In this document: in pieces, positions 38,257 through 49,078 of the stretch
How the letters are laid out: each line of letters opens with the position of its first letter
How positions within the stretch are numbered: the first letter of the stretch is position 1
Assembly: GCA_963763495.1 (NCBI GenBank)
Contig: CAVXOY010000016.1
Coordinates: 1-64,000 of the forward strand
Source: DAOUEO01 sp963763495
GTDB taxonomy: Bacteria; Chloroflexota; Dehalococcoidia; DSTF01; JALHUB01
DNA: 64,000 nucleotides
Reading direction: 5' to 3'
The notes under the pieces: generated by a model
What the model was told of the DNA's origin: nothing
Database searches by the model: none
Seen by the model: only the letters and a program-made list of their open reading frames with translations
Position numbers and translations under genes: made by a program

Positions 38257-40536
38257 TTAGGATGCCTTGATGCCCAGCTTCGCCTCCGCATCGGCGATAA
38301 TCTTTCGGGTCTTGTCAATCACGTCTGGGTTGACGGAGATCGACGTGATACCCCATTCGACGAGCTTCTCTGTTAGCTCCGGGTAGTCCGAGGGCGCCTG
38401 CCCACAGATAGACGAGGTGATGCCGCGACTGCGGGCCGTGGTGACGAGCTGCTCGAGGGCCCTCATCACCGCTAGGTTGCGCTCGTCGAAGTCCTTGGCC
38501 AGCACCTCGTTGTCGCGGTCGATGCCGAGGATGAGTTGAGTGAGGTCGTTGGAGCCTATTGAGATTCCATCGATGCCAACGTCGATGAACTCGTTGAGCA
38601 GGATGACGTTGGACGGGATTTCTGCCATCATCCAGAGCTTGAAATCGGCGGACTGCTTGAGCCCTTCCTGCTCCAGCACCTTCTTGACTCCGGCCATCTC
38701 CTCGGGCGTGCGTACGAAGGGGATCATCACGTACAGGTTCTTGTGCTGCTGTCGTACCCTCTTGATAGCCTCGATCTCCAAACGGAACACTTCTATGTCT
38801 CTGATGTAGCGAGAGGCACCACGGTAGCCGATCATCGGATTCTCTTCAGACTGCTCGTACTTCTCTCCGCCGCGTAGGTTGGCGTACTCGTTGGTCTTGA
38901 AGTCGGTCGTGCGGTAGATGACCGGCCGCGGGTCAAAGGCGCTGGCGAATGTCAGGAGTCCCTCGGCCAGCTTGCCGGTGAACTCCTCACCCCGTCCCTG
39001 TTCGAGTGCGTAGCGGGGGTGCTCGCCGATACCGGCGACGATGAACTCGGCGCGGAGCAGTCCGACGCCGTCGACGTTGCGGGCGGCGATGGCGTCCGCG
39101 AGATCGGGCTGAGCTAGGTTGACATAAACCCTCGTCCGTGTCTTCGCGGTGGAGGCCGTGGCACTGGCCTTCTCCTGTTCGTAGTCTGCCAGCGTTGCCT
39201 CGGCGCGGCCGTCGAACACGACGCCGTGGGCGCCATCCACGGTGATCGTCTGACCGTCATGCAGGATTTGAGTAGCGTTGCCGGTGCCGACCACGCAAGG
39301 TATTCCCAACTCGCGGCTGACGATGGCGGCATGGGCGGTACGGCCGCCGCGGTCGGTGACGATGGCGACCGCGCGCTTCATCGCGGGCACGAAATCGGGC
39401 GTGGTCATCTCAGCGACCAGAATGTCACCGGCGACTACCTTACTGATCTGCGTGGGGTCGAGGATTATCTTCACTTCGCCGGCGACGACTCCTGGGCTGG
39501 CGGCCGAGCCCTTGAGGAGGATGGGAGCTGCCTCATCGACCTTCTCTCTGGCCGCGACTGCCGCGTGGAGAGTCGTGACGGGCCGCGTCTGCACGATGAA
39601 GATATCGTGGCCCTCGCGCGCCCATTCAATGTCTTGGGGGAAGCCGTAGTGTTTCTCTATTCGTTTGCCGATTTCAGCGACCTTCACGATCTCCTCGTCG
39701 GTCAATTTCTGGCTGGCACGGATGGCGTCGGGAACAGGCTGCCAGGAGATGTCGGCCAGTCCCTTGCCCTCGCCGGAGGCGGTGCGTGCCAACTGCGTGT
39801 CCTGGACGGCGATGTTCTTCTCCAGGATGCGGAGGCTCTCCTTGTCGACGATATACATGTCGGGACTCGTCTCACCGGAAACAATGGCCTCGCCCAGGCC
39901 GACAACCGCCTCGACCGTTATCTTGGAGCGGTCACTGGTTACCGGCTCAACGGTGAACATCACTCCCGAGCGCTCGGACTGCACCATCTTTTGGACGGGC
40001 ACGGCGATCTTTACCTTCAGGTGCTCGAACCCGTTCTCTATGCGGTAGAAGATCGCCCGCGCCTCGAATAGCGAGGCCCAGCACTCCTTCACTGCTGCCA
40101 CGACCCTTTCCTCACCTACGACGTTGAGGAAGGTGCTCTGCTGGCCGGCGAACGAGGCCTCCGGCAGGTCTTCCGCCGTCGCTGAGCTGCGGACGGCCAC
40201 CGGAGGGCTGCCCATCTCTTTGTAGTACTCCCTGACCTGCGCGGCGATGTCAGCGGGCATCGGTGTGTCGACGATCATCTGCTTGACTTGCTCGGAGGCC
40301 CGCTGGAGGGCGTCACTGTCATCCACGTTGAGGTTGGAGAGGACCGCGTCTATGCGAGGGTGCAGGCCGGACTGCTCGATGAAGCGAGAGTAGGCCACGG
40401 CTGTCACTATGAAGCCTGAGGGAACCGGTATGTTGGCGCGGAGCATCTCGCCTAAGTTGGCGCCCTTGCCACCCACCAAAGGCAAATCGCCCTTGCCCAC
40501 CTCCTGGAATCGTACGACATCCTTATCGACACTCAT
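38257..40536 (-). CDS. ppsA: Phosphoenolpyruvate synthase
   Basis: An intact 759-residue PEP synthase that makes PEP from pyruvate and ATP for gluconeogenesis. The N-terminal ATP-grasp part has LVGGKGANLGEM and AVRSSATAEDLPEASFAGQ. The mobile domain has the phosphohistidine loop GGRTAHAAIVSRELGIPC. The C-terminal TIM barrel has GLLRAEFI, NPMIGYRGASRY and the active-site Cys in SICGQAPSDYPE. The length fits PpsA rather than PPDK (about 870). GGAGG lies 10 nt before the ATG at 40536. A terminator follows, so it is probably monocistronic. Confidence 0.95.
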   Translation of the reverse strand: MSVDKDVVRFQEVGKGDLPLVGGKGANLGEMLRANIPVPSGFIVTAVAYSRFIEQSGLHPRIDAVLSNLNVDDSDALQRASEQVKQMIVDTPMPADIAAQVREYYKEMGSPPVAVRSSATAEDLPEASFAGQQSTFLNVVGEERVVAAVKECWASLFEARAIFYRIENGFEHLKVKIAVPVQKMVQSERSGVMFTVEPVTSDRSKITVEAVVGLGEAIVSGETSPDMYIVDKESLRILEKNIAVQDTQLARTASGEGKGLADISWQPVPDAIRASQKLTDEEIVKVAEIGKRIEKHYGFPQDIEWAREGHDIFIVQTRPVTTLHAAVAAREKVDEAAPILLKGSAASPGVVAGEVKIILDPTQISKVVAGDILVAEMTTPDFVPAMKRAVAIVTDRGGRTAHAAIVSRELGIPCVVGTGNATQILHDGQTITVDGAHGVVFDGRAEATLADYEQEKASATASTAKTRTRVYVNLAQPDLADAIAARNVDGVGLLRAEFIVAGIGEHPRYALEQGRGEEFTGKLAEGLLTFASAFDPRPVIYRTTDFKTNEYANLRGGEKYEQSEENPMIGYRGASRYIRDIEVFRLEIEAIKRVRQQHKNLYVMIPFVRTPEEMAGVKKVLEQEGLKQSADFKLWMMAEIPSNVILLNEFIDVGIDGISIGSNDLTQLILGIDRDNEVLAKDFDERNLAVMRALEQLVTTARSRGITSSICGQAPSDYPELTEKLVEWGITSISVNPDVIDKTRKIIADAEAKLGIKAS

Positions 40537-40617
40537 AAATCTCTAGCCTCCATAAGCTATTGGAATCAATGCCCGCTGCGATACGGTATCTTGATGATCC
40601 GGGGAATTCAACAGTTG

Positions 40618-40647
40618 ATTATACCGGCCTTCGAGCGGCGCTGTCTA
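40618..40647 (-). promoter_or_regulatory. Promoter of ppsA
   Basis: TAGACA (40647-40642), an 18-nt spacer and TATAAT (40623-40618) on the minus strand. Confidence 0.5.
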
Positions 40648-40706
40648 CAAGATCGCACACCGAGAAGCCGCCGTTGCCGAACTCTGATTGCAGCCACGCA
40701 TGGGGG

Positions 40707-42550
40707 CTATTCCACCGTCACTGTCTTTGCGAGGTTGCGAGGCTGATCAACGTCGCAGCCCCGGCGGATGGCAATGTGGTAGGCGATAAGCTGCAGCGGG
40801 ATCACCGTCAGTAGGGGCATGAGTAAGGGGCTTGTCTCAGGCAGGAAGACAACGTGGTCCGCAAGCGCTGCCACCTCATCGTCTCCCTCGTTGGCCAAGG
40901 CAATGACAACCCCATCTCGGGCGCGCACCTGCTCGATGTTCGATATCATCTTGTCGCGCAGGCCGTCGCGTAGAGCGATCAGGATCACGGGCATCTCGCG
41001 GTCGATGAGAGCAATGGGCCCGTGCTTCATCTCGCCGGCTGGATAGCCCTCAGCATGGATGTAGCTGACCTCCTTGAGCTTGAGAGCGCCTTCCATGGCT
41101 ATCGGGTACTGGATGCCTCGTGCCAGGTATAGGAAATTCTGGTGGCGGAAGAAGAGGTGCGCCAGGTCCTCATACTCCTGGGCATTCTTGACGACAGAGC
41201 CCACCAGTTGAGGCATGCGCGTCAGGGGGTGCAGCAGTTCACTCAGACTTTGCTCATCCAGGTGACCTCGCTGTTGACCAAGGTGGCAGGCCAATAAGTA
41301 GAGGGCCACTATCGAGCCGAGAAGGGTCTTGGTGCTGGCGACGCCGATCTCCAGGCCGCAGCGCGTATAGACCACGCCGTCAGCAACGCGGGTGGCCTGG
41401 CTTCCCGGCGTGTTGCATACGGTGATCTGCAACGCGCCTCTTCGTTTTGCCTCTGCCATTGCCTCGAGCGTATCGACGGTCTCGCCTGACTGGGCGACGG
41501 AGATGACCAGTGTGTCTGGTCCAATGATGGGATCTCGATAGCGGAACTCCGAGGCGTTGTCTACCTCCGCCGCTATACCGGCTATGTGCTCGATGTAGTA
41601 CTTGCCCACCATTGCTGCGTGCAGGCTCGTACCCATCGCTACCAAGACCACCCGCTTGATGCGTCGCAAAGAATCTGTGGAGGGCATCTCCTCCAGATTC
41701 AGGCTCGGTGGCTCGAACTGGGCTCGCCCTCGGATCGTGTCGAGAACGGCTTCGGGCTGCTCCATGATCTCCTTTAGCATGAAGTGCTTGTAACCGCCCT
41801 TTGCTGCGGCCATCGGGTCGAAGGAAACGATCAGAGGGGTACGCTGCTGTTGAGCGCCGTCTGCTGTCCAGTAAGATGCGCCTTCTCGTGTTACCTCTGC
41901 CACCTCGCCGTCAGTCAGGAAGACGACCCGTCGTGTGTGGGGCAAGAGGGCGGGCAGGTCGCTGGCAAGAAACATTTCGCCGTCGCCGTAGCCGATTACC
42001 ACACCGCCGGCATTGCCCACCCGGGCGGCGAGTACCCTGTCCGGTTGTGCCTTGGAGATCACCAGTAGCGCGTGAGCGCCTTCGATCCGATCGATGGTGC
42101 GGCGTAGCGCCTGCACCCAGGGATGCTCCTTCTGCCAGATAGGCTTCGATTAGATGGGGTATGACCTCGGTGTCTGTATCGGAGCGGAAATGATGACCCT
42201 GTGCACGTAGCTCTTGTTTCAGAGAGAGATAGTTCTCCACGATGCCGTTGTGGATGACTACCACCTCGCCTGTGCAGTCCACGATGGGGATGGGCATTAG
42301 TGTCATTGGGCTTGCCATGGGTTGCCCAGCGGGTGTGTCCTATTCCCACCGTTCCTTCGGGAAAAACGTTCTCCAAGCAGGCGGCGAGGCTGTGGAGCTT
42401 GCCGGTAGACTTGACGACTTGGGCGTTGCCCTGTTCGTCGAGGACGGCGATGCCCGCGCTATCGTAACCGCGGTACTCGAGGCACCGTAGCCCCTCGAGA
42501 AGCACTGGCCCTGCCTGTTTATGCCCCACGTAACCGATAATGCCACACAC
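40707..42550 (-). CDS. glmS: Glutamine-fructose-6-phosphate aminotransferase (frameshifted)
   Basis: Makes glucosamine-6-phosphate, the first step toward UDP-GlcNAc. The N-terminal glutaminase starts CGIIGYVG with the catalytic Cys right after the initiator Met, then ECLEYRGYDSAGIA-like residues and GIGHTRWATHG. The double SIS isomerase domain holds VAMGTSLHAAM, ISVAQSGETVDTLEA and EIGVASTKT. The C-terminus ends NLAKTVTVE, as in the whole family. Frame changes are needed near 42305 and 42130. The end of the DUF512 gene lies 79 bp upstream. GlmU at 59890 acts later in the same pathway. Confidence 0.94.
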
Positions 42551-42628
42551 CAGATGTCTCCCTTCTCCCTTCGGTTAAGGCGTTCCTGCCACCACGGTCG
42601 GTGAGTGGAGCAATGCATCGCCTACCAG

Positions 42629-43985
42629 TCATTGTAGCGGAGAGGCCAGGTAGCGCAAGACTTCGCTCAGGGTATTGGCGAAGATGACGGGAGTGCCCGT
42701 TTGCTTTTCTGATGTCTTCAGGTGTGCCGTCGTCTAGGAAGTGTTCCCCGGCGTGGTCGAGAGAGTTGCGGGGTAGCACCACTAGATCGTCGCGTGGCGC
42801 CTTCTGCAGCGCTGCTATGATGTCGCCTGCGGTAAGCAGACCTGAGACCGTGACCCGTGGCCCCCAGAACAAGCTTGTTACCGGCACCATGTGAATCTCT
42901 ATGCCGGTTAATGTAGCTAGTTCGTGCGCTATCCCTTGGAGGATAGGGGCGATGAGAGTTCCTGAGGCGAAGGTGATCTTGGATACTGAAAGGCAGTGTT
43001 TACCTTGGGTGCGGATTCTCCGGCGTGTTCGTCGCCAGTCGTCGATAAGGCTGCGGCTCATGCCGATGCCGTTCTCGTATTGGGGATAGCCGTCGTAGCG
43101 GGCCGCCGAAGGCAGGGTCTCGCCCGCTGTCAGATAGTACTCGTCGGCGAGATATACCAGGTCGACGCCATGTTGTCGGCGGAATGCCTTTTGCCAGGAG
43201 CGTGTCGTGTGGATGATCTGCCTGGCATATTCAGGGGTGCAGGGGGGTATGCCACCGCTTCCGGCTGCAGACAGTCTCTCTTCGGCGTACCGGGTGGCGC
43301 CGACAGGTACGATCCCAATCGACTGGACGGTCGGGTAGAGGTCCGCCAGTTCATGTACGGTGCGGGCGAGGTGATCACCATCGTTGACTCCCGGGCACAA
43401 GACGATCTGCGCGTTCACCCGTATTCGTAAGTCAGCCAAGCGGCGGAGTTGATCAAGGATTGCCGGCGCTCGGGGATTGTTCAAGATGCGCCGCCGGAGG
43501 TTGGGGTCGGTAGCGTGCACCGACACGTTCAGCGGACTGAGGCGTTGTTCCTCGAGTCGCCGCCAGTCTCCAGCGGTCAGGTTGGCAAGGGTCACAAAGT
43601 TGCCGTGGCAAAAACTGAGGCGATAATCGTCGTCTTTGAGATATAAGGGGGAGCGGAGTTCCGGTGCCAAGCCTTTGAGGAAGCAAAAGAAGCAGTCGTT
43701 GTTGCATGTCCGCACGCTGTCGAAAACTGCCTCCGCGAATTCCACTCCCAGATCCTCCAGCGGGTGTCTCTCAGCGGCTATTTCGATCCTCTCTCCATTT
43801 CGGTTGACGGTGAGATGAAAGACATCCTCGGCGGCATAGAACTGGAAGTCGATCACATCACGGAGGCTGTGGCCATCTATGGCCAGCAGGCGGTCGCCCG
43901 GCTGGAGCCCGACCCGGTCGGCGAAGCTCCCCGGTGTTACGGCTCGGATGAGGCCGCCTTTACTAGAGCGAGTGATGGTTGCCAT
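42629..43985 (-). CDS. DUF512 PDZ/radical-SAM-like iron-sulfur protein (frameshifted at end)
   Basis: About 450 residues. It opens with a PDZ-like domain (GGLIRAVTPGSFADRVGLQP, then LLAIDG). A Cys cluster CNNDCFFCF follows, like a radical-SAM site, and then the DUF512 region with VSVHATDP and QIVLCPGVNDG. The function is unknown; the family typically travels with ispH and der. The true C-terminus is reached by a one-base shift near 42695 and reads TPVIFANTLSEVLRYL, with a stop at 42629. Without that shift the frame would run into glmS. Its ATG (43985) overlaps the ispH end by 23 bp. Confidence 0.82.
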
Positions 43986-44842
43986 CGGTGGGTTCTAGTT
44001 CGCGGAGACGGGCTACTACCGCATCGATCGCCTCATCCGGTGTGGAGGCACCGGCGGTTACCCCCACCTTGTTGCGGCCCCGCAGCCAGTCACTATCGAT
44101 CTCAGATGCCGACTCGATATGGTGAGTCTCCGCGCCCTCTTGTCGGGCCACATCGGCGAGATGACGGGTGTTGGCGCTGTCTTTTCCGCCGACGACTATC
44201 AGCAGGTCTACCTGTCGAGCTAGTTCTCTGGCGGCTGCCTGCTGGCTTGTGGTGGCGTTGCAGAGGGTGTTGATGACCCGCAGTTCTCTGATTCTCTTTA
44301 GGTGACGTCTCAAGAGGTGCCCGACAAAGGAGGCAAAGCGCTCCTCTGTTGCCGTGGTCTGAGACAAGACCGCGACTCGAGATGGGAGTGGTTCTTTCAA
44401 CGAATCGAGAGAGTCTTCGTTGGGGAAAGCCATTCCCTTGCCAGAGGCCCAACCCAACACAGCCCGTACCTCGCGATGATCGGGGTCGCCGAAGATGACT
44501 ACGGCGAAGCCGTCCTCGGAGAGACGCTTTGCCCACTGCTGCGAGCGTGTGACCATGGGGCAGGTGGTGTCGATTACCTGAACACCCAGCCGTTTGATCT
44601 CCGCCAGTATCTGGGGTGCCACGCCGTGGGATGTGATCGCTACCGGCTGGCCCGCTGCGTCCCCGGGGCTGGCGATAACTCGCACTCCCAACTGCCGTAG
44701 CCTTTCTACTACCTGCTGGTTGTGCACGATTGAGCCCAGGCTAGTCATCTGCTCCTAGCTCGGCGGCGGCCTGCTCCACCATCTCCACGGCGCGCCGGAC
44801 GCCGAAGCAGAAGCCCATGTCGCTGGCCCTGATGATCTGCAT
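43963..44842 (-). CDS. ispH: 4-hydroxy-3-methylbut-2-enyl diphosphate reductase (frameshifted)
   Basis: The last enzyme of the MEP isoprenoid pathway, a [4Fe-4S] protein that makes IPP and DMAPP. The ATG at 44842 follows AGGGA by 5 nt and begins QIIRASDMGFCFGVRRA, with the first cluster Cys. A frame change near 44750 joins it to SIVHNQQVV, ITSHGV, TCPMVTRSQ (second Cys), GDPDHREVRAV and TLCNATTSQQ (third Cys). The C-terminus is normal. It starts 8 bp after the plsC stop, in the run cmk-plsC-ispH-DUF512. Confidence 0.93.
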
Positions 44843-44850
44843 TGCGATCC

Positions 44851-45549
44851 CTACGTATCTCTCTCTTCTTCAGCCGCCTTCTGAGGTGAATCGGGTTGCC
44901 CGTATCTCCCGTGGTAACTGGGTGGGAGCAGGGTTGCGATCCGCTGCATGATCACGTCCGTGCACCGGTTCACTTCATCCGCCGTGATGCGGCTCACGCT
45001 GGGTAGAAAGAAGGGATCGCCGATTACCACACGCACTCGTGGCCGCCGTAGCCGGATAACATCGAATGGCAGTCTGGAAAACCTGATCGTCTCAGTGCCG
45101 GTAATGGCTACAGGCAAGATGGGCGAGCCGGTGCGTAGCGCGATAAGGGCGGTCCCAGGATGGGCGGTGCCGAGCTTGGCATCTTTGCTGCGGGTACCCT
45201 CGGGAAACATCATCAGCACTTGCCCCTCCCGCAAGATGTCCGATGCCTTGCGCAGCGCTCCGATGTCGGCCTCGAACCGCCGGACAGGAAGAGCGCCGGA
45301 TAGCCGGATGATAAGGCCGATGATCGGCCATCTCAGGGCCTCCTGTTTTGTCATGAAGACCAGCCGTCGGGAAATGCTGACACCTAGGACAGGGGGGTCG
45401 GCGTTGTTCAGATGATTTGAAGCGATAATCAGCGCACCGCGGCGGGGCACTTTGTCCTTGCTGACCACCTCCACCCGCGCAAGTAGATGAACGATAGCCT
45501 TTATGACGACTCGCGCCGGCCAATAGATAGCGGGAACCAGCCATTTCAT
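44851..45549 (-). CDS. plsC: 1-acyl-sn-glycerol-3-phosphate acyltransferase
   Basis: An intact 232-residue membrane-associated acyltransferase that makes phosphatidic acid. One N-terminal hydrophobic helix is followed by the catalytic block SNHLNNADPPVL (the H-x4-D motif), then MTKQEALRWPIIG and MFPEGTRSK. The ATG overlaps the cmk stop by 4 bp (ATGA), so the two are translationally coupled. Confidence 0.92.
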   Translation of the reverse strand: MKWLVPAIYWPARVVIKAIVHLLARVEVVSKDKVPRRGALIIASNHLNNADPPVLGVSISRRLVFMTKQEALRWPIIGLIIRLSGALPVRRFEADIGALRKASDILREGQVLMMFPEGTRSKDAKLGTAHPGTALIALRTGSPILPVAITGTETIRFSRLPFDVIRLRRPRVRVVIGDPFFLPSVSRITADEVNRCTDVIMQRIATLLPPSYHGRYGQPDSPQKAAEEERDT

Positions 45550-46245
45550 TGGAGCAAACCTATTACGCGTTCTACAACCTGTTGCAGGCTGAGGCCGTCA
45601 GTGTCCAGGATAATGGCGTCCTCTGCGGGTCTTAGCGGGGACGTTTCGCGGCTGCGGTCGATAGCGTCGCGGCGGATCATGTCCGCGAGAATACTGTCGA
45701 AGCTTCTTTTGTCACCGCGTGCCACTGCTTGTTGGTATCGCCGTCGGGCGCGTTCCTCAGGGGATGCCTCCAGATAGACCTTAATGTCGGCGTCAGGGCA
45801 GTACCGTCGTGCCGATGTCGCGCCCAGCCATAACCACGGCGCCTTCTGCGGCGATGCGCTGCTGTATCGCTACCATCGCCCGTCGGACGGCTGGCACTCG
45901 GGAGACCCGCGACACGGCGTTCTCGACCTCTGACCGAACCAAGAAGGGTGTGGCGTCCTCTCCGTTCACGAACACGCTCTGGAGTTGGCTGCCATCCTTG
46001 GCGGCAGCGTTCACTGTCATGCCTACATGAGATGCTATTTCCGTCAGTCTCTCCCTGTCGTCGGGGTCGATGCCGCTCTTGAGGATGAACCAGGTCAGGG
46101 CTCGATACATTGTGCCCGTGTCTAAGAACCGGTATCCCAGGCGCTCGGCGACGAGTCTCCCGACGTCGCTCTTGCCCGAGGCGCTGGGGCCGTCAATGGC
46201 GATCGTCTTTGGGAGATTAGAGGCGGGAAGCGCTTCGCGGTCGAT
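45546..46245 (-). CDS. cmk: Cytidylate kinase (frameshifted, start unclear)
   Basis: Phosphorylates CMP and dCMP. The P-loop reads AIDGPSASGKSDVG, and later motifs are RFLDTGTMYRALTW, VAGRDIGT-like (MAGRDIGTTVLP) and SPEERARRRYQQ. A frame change near 45795 joins the two halves, and the chain ends VVERVIGLLQ. No ATG, GTG or TTG precedes the P-loop after the in-frame stop near 46257. The best-placed site is an ATC at 46245 after GGAGAGA, so either a rare ATC start is used or a base is miscalled. The promoter at 46284-46313 supports a start here. Confidence 0.85.
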
Positions 46246-46283
46246 GGTCTCTCTCCGTCATGTCTCTCACGTCTACGACTACA

Positions 46284-46313
46284 ATTATAGGCAGCGCTGT
46301 TTGGGAGGGGCAA
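46284..46313 (-). promoter_or_regulatory. Promoter of the cmk-plsC-ispH-DUF512 operon
   Basis: TTGCCC (46313-46308), an 18-nt spacer and TATAAT (46289-46284) on the minus strand. Confidence 0.55.
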
Positions 46314-46344
46314 GGAAAAGAGGACCTTGGCGTGAGCGACGAGG

Positions 46345-48375
46345 CTATTCCCTGTTCGCGATCCTCCGCCAGTAGAGAGAGGCCGAAACGCCCAAGACAG
46401 TGCCCAAGGACAACAGGCCTATTCCCATCAATCCCCATACCCACACGCTGAACCTGCTGGAGCCGCGGTCTGTCAGCGTTTTCCATCTCCGGCTGGGGAT
46501 CGTCGACGATCTCCGATCCCTTGGCTACTGCCGACAACACAGCGGTTTGGCCTAGGCCAGTACCCGGTGAAGGGTGAGGGTTGTCTACGAAGTCCTGGGC
46601 AGAATCCGTATCAGCTCCGGGGGGCGAGCGTTCCAGGCTGTGCCCTCTGGGAACAGAGTCTATCGAGGGTGACAGGACTGTCTCATCTTCGCCGTAGGAG
46701 AGGGCGTCAACTAGTCTGCCTGCGTTGTCGACCAGTACCAGCCTATCACCCGCGTTCGCAAGACCATTTCCAATCCTGCCACTTTCCAGGATTGCCAGTT
46801 TGCCGTTGAAGGCGGGGTAGACGTTGCGAAACTCCGCGCTGGTGGCAATGACCGCGAAGGAGTGGGGAGGAAGCGTCAGCGGAGGGAGCCGCTCACTAAC
46901 CTCGTTGTCGCTTATCATCCACTCGTCTAGAATTACCGTCTCGCTGCCGGCATTATAGAGCTCGATCCACTCATTGTTTGCTGAGTCGCTTGATTGGAGC
47001 GGATTGTACATCAATTCGTTGATCTTCACTTGATGCGGCGACTTCTCAGCCATCAATGCCTGGCTCAACACTTCGGAGGATCGCTGGCCCCCTTGGATAG
47101 GGCTCTCGTCTTCCGGCCCCTCTTCGAGCGGGTCTAGTTCCGACGTCGCTGGTGAAGGGGCTGTCGGCGTGGTTGCTGCTTCAGGGGGCGCTTCGCGAAG
47201 GTTCATGTCGTCGAGGTAAACGGTGGCCCTTGCCGAAGAAGCAGGCACTAGCACTACCCTGACTTTCGCGGAGCGCGCTTCTTCCGGCACAAGCACTGCT
47301 CCCGTCGTCAGATAGCGGAATAGCGGGTCAGGTCCGGAAAGCCGCTCTGTCGAATCGGACGTGGCGATGGCGGAGCCGCTTGCGTCGTCGCTTGAGTACC
47401 AGGATATCCGTAGAAAGACCTCGTCTACTGCTGGGTCATCGAGGAGGACGTAGCCGTCGAACTCGTAGGCTCTATCGGGATTGACGCGGACCGGCTGATA
47501 GACCCACTTTGTCGATTGTGTGTCGCTGCTTAGAGCAGCGGCGTAACTTCCGCTCCTTTGGTGGATGGATGTTTGTCTCAGCGTGCCGCCGTACTTGCTC
47601 CAACCGATAAGCACGCCATCAATCGCGTCTTCGAATCCCCCGTTTAGCAGGTAGCCGGTAGCGATGCCGAGTGGCGTGGGTGTGGGCGTTGCGGTGGATG
47701 TCGGGGAAGGCGTGCGTGTGGGGGTGACCGCAGGCGTGTTGGTTTGCAGCGGTGTTGGACTCGCTGGAGGCGTGGGGATGGCTGTGGTGGTTGGGATGGG
47801 TTCGTACGGCGTTGGTGTTAGGGTCGGGATTGGTGGTGGACCCTCAAACCGCACGTCATCGATGTAGATCTGGGCACCGGTGGAGCCTGATATCAAGCGG
47901 ATGGAGATCGATGCGCTTCGTCGCATTGGGGGGAGATACCGCCTCAATGGACAGGGGTTGATAGTTCGGGTTGTCGTAGGTTAGCTTCGTCGACGACTCC
48001 GCCGATGGATTGGGTCCGCTCGTCGTCATACCAAGTGATCCTCAGGCTAACCGAGTCAACACGCGCATCATTCTTCAGGATGAAGGCGCTGAGTGTATAG
48101 CTGGCACCCGGCTGGACAGGCACGAGTGCGTGGTTCACGAAGGCGCTGCCTGACATATTGGCAACGAATCGGCCGGCGCAATTCCCTTCGACTACCGGGG
48201 CGGAACCACAGACGGCGTCAAGGAGTCCGGCATCTGATACCCATCCCGCGGTGCCGTTCTCAAAACCACCATTGGCAAGCAGTTCATCCGCCGTCGCCAC
48301 CATCAATCTGCTGATGGCCACGATTGACAGGACAATTGAAACGGATGCTATGGCCCGTCCTAGGCCACCTCGCAT
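46345..48375 (-). CDS. Membrane-anchored surface protein with CBM-like domains and a lamin-tail domain (frameshifted)
   Basis: A signal peptide starts at the ATG at 48375 (AAGGAG 8 nt upstream). Two domains like carbohydrate-binding modules follow: the first contains NGGFENGTAGW (about 48280), and the second NGGFEDAIDGVLIGWSKYGG (about 47640), after a long Thr/Pro linker. A lamin-tail domain follows (VKINELMYNPLQ...NNEWIELYNAGSETVILDEWMI), found in bacterial surface and nuclease proteins. A one-base shift near 46460 gives the real end: a helix (VWGLMGIGLLSLGTVLGVSA) and a RRIANRE tail, stopping at 46345. Another shift lies near 47950. The protein of about 675 residues is anchored by this last helix. 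Confidence 0.72.
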
Positions 48376-48590
48376 GCCATGCGCTCCTTGCAGGTTAGAG
48401 GCCGCTGACGATAGTTTCGGGTCCGATGTCTATTGTTTCCGAGAGACGTATTGCCTGCGTCCTACCGTGACGGGCGAGTCAGATTCGTTTCTTGTCTAGC
48501 AGTTGGTGTTTACCGAAGAAAGGGGATGCGTCTCTGGTCTATCGGTAACGTATCTCGTTCAACAAAGTGGGATGGGGTGCGAAGCGGTAT

Positions 48591-49005
48591 TCAACTAGAA
48601 CGGCGACCACGCCGCAATCTGATCTGTCGCAGAACGATGGTCTCGCTCTCGTATTGGGACTCTGGCTCCTCAAGTTCCTCTGGGTTCCTCACCACTTGGA
48701 GAGGCTTCTTGGTCTTGGCCTTCAATACCGGAAGCAGGGAACGAGGTCGGAAAACCCGCCTTACTAAACGTCTCAGTATCACTTCTGCCAGCGTGCCGGC
48801 GGCTATCGCGGCCGCACCCTGGACGACTACCGGCACTGCGGGTCGCCAGACGACTGGCTGGTAGTCTCGGCGCACAGCGGGGACCCTTGAGTCGGAGAGG
48901 GATGCGCCGCACTTGCGGCAAAACCCGTCATCCGGGTCGTGGGATGCACCGCAGCATTCGCAGATGAGGAGATGGCCCTCGCGAGGACTCGTCGTCTTCC
49001 TTCAT
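48591..49005 (-). CDS. Zinc-ribbon membrane protein (frameshifted)
   Basis: A small protein of about 137 residues. The ATG at 49005 (KEDDESSR) joins by a frame change near 48980 to a zinc ribbon, CECCGASHDPDDGFCRKCGAS. A hydrophobic segment of about 25 residues follows (VPVVVQGAAAIAAGTLAEV), then a basic tail. The function is unknown. The -10 box ends only 9 bp before the ATG, so the transcript is probably leaderless. Confidence 0.6.
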
Positions 49006-49014
49006 GATAGCGGC

Positions 49015-49043
49015 ATTATAGCAGCGCTGCGACAGCGTTACAA
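49015..49043 (-). promoter_or_regulatory. Promoter of the zinc-ribbon gene, leaderless type
   Basis: TTGTAA (49043-49038), a 17-nt spacer and TATAAT (49020-49015) lie with only 9 bp between the -10 box and the ATG. Confidence 0.6.
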
Positions 49044-49078
49044 TGCGCCCTGCGAACGAATATGGAAGGGGTATCAGA

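Noticed and set aside
39226..40071. Plus-strand open frame across ppsA
   Set aside because: Antisense shadow of a clearly conserved gene; no ribosome-binding site or homology.
42519..42629. DUF512 protein extending into glmS
   Set aside because: The extension residues do not resemble the family; a one-base shift near 42695 restores the family-like end and removes the overlap.
46217..46345. Longer tail of the lamin-tail protein toward cmk
   Set aside because: It would run through the cmk promoter; the shifted frame gives a proper C-terminal membrane helix and stop at 46345.
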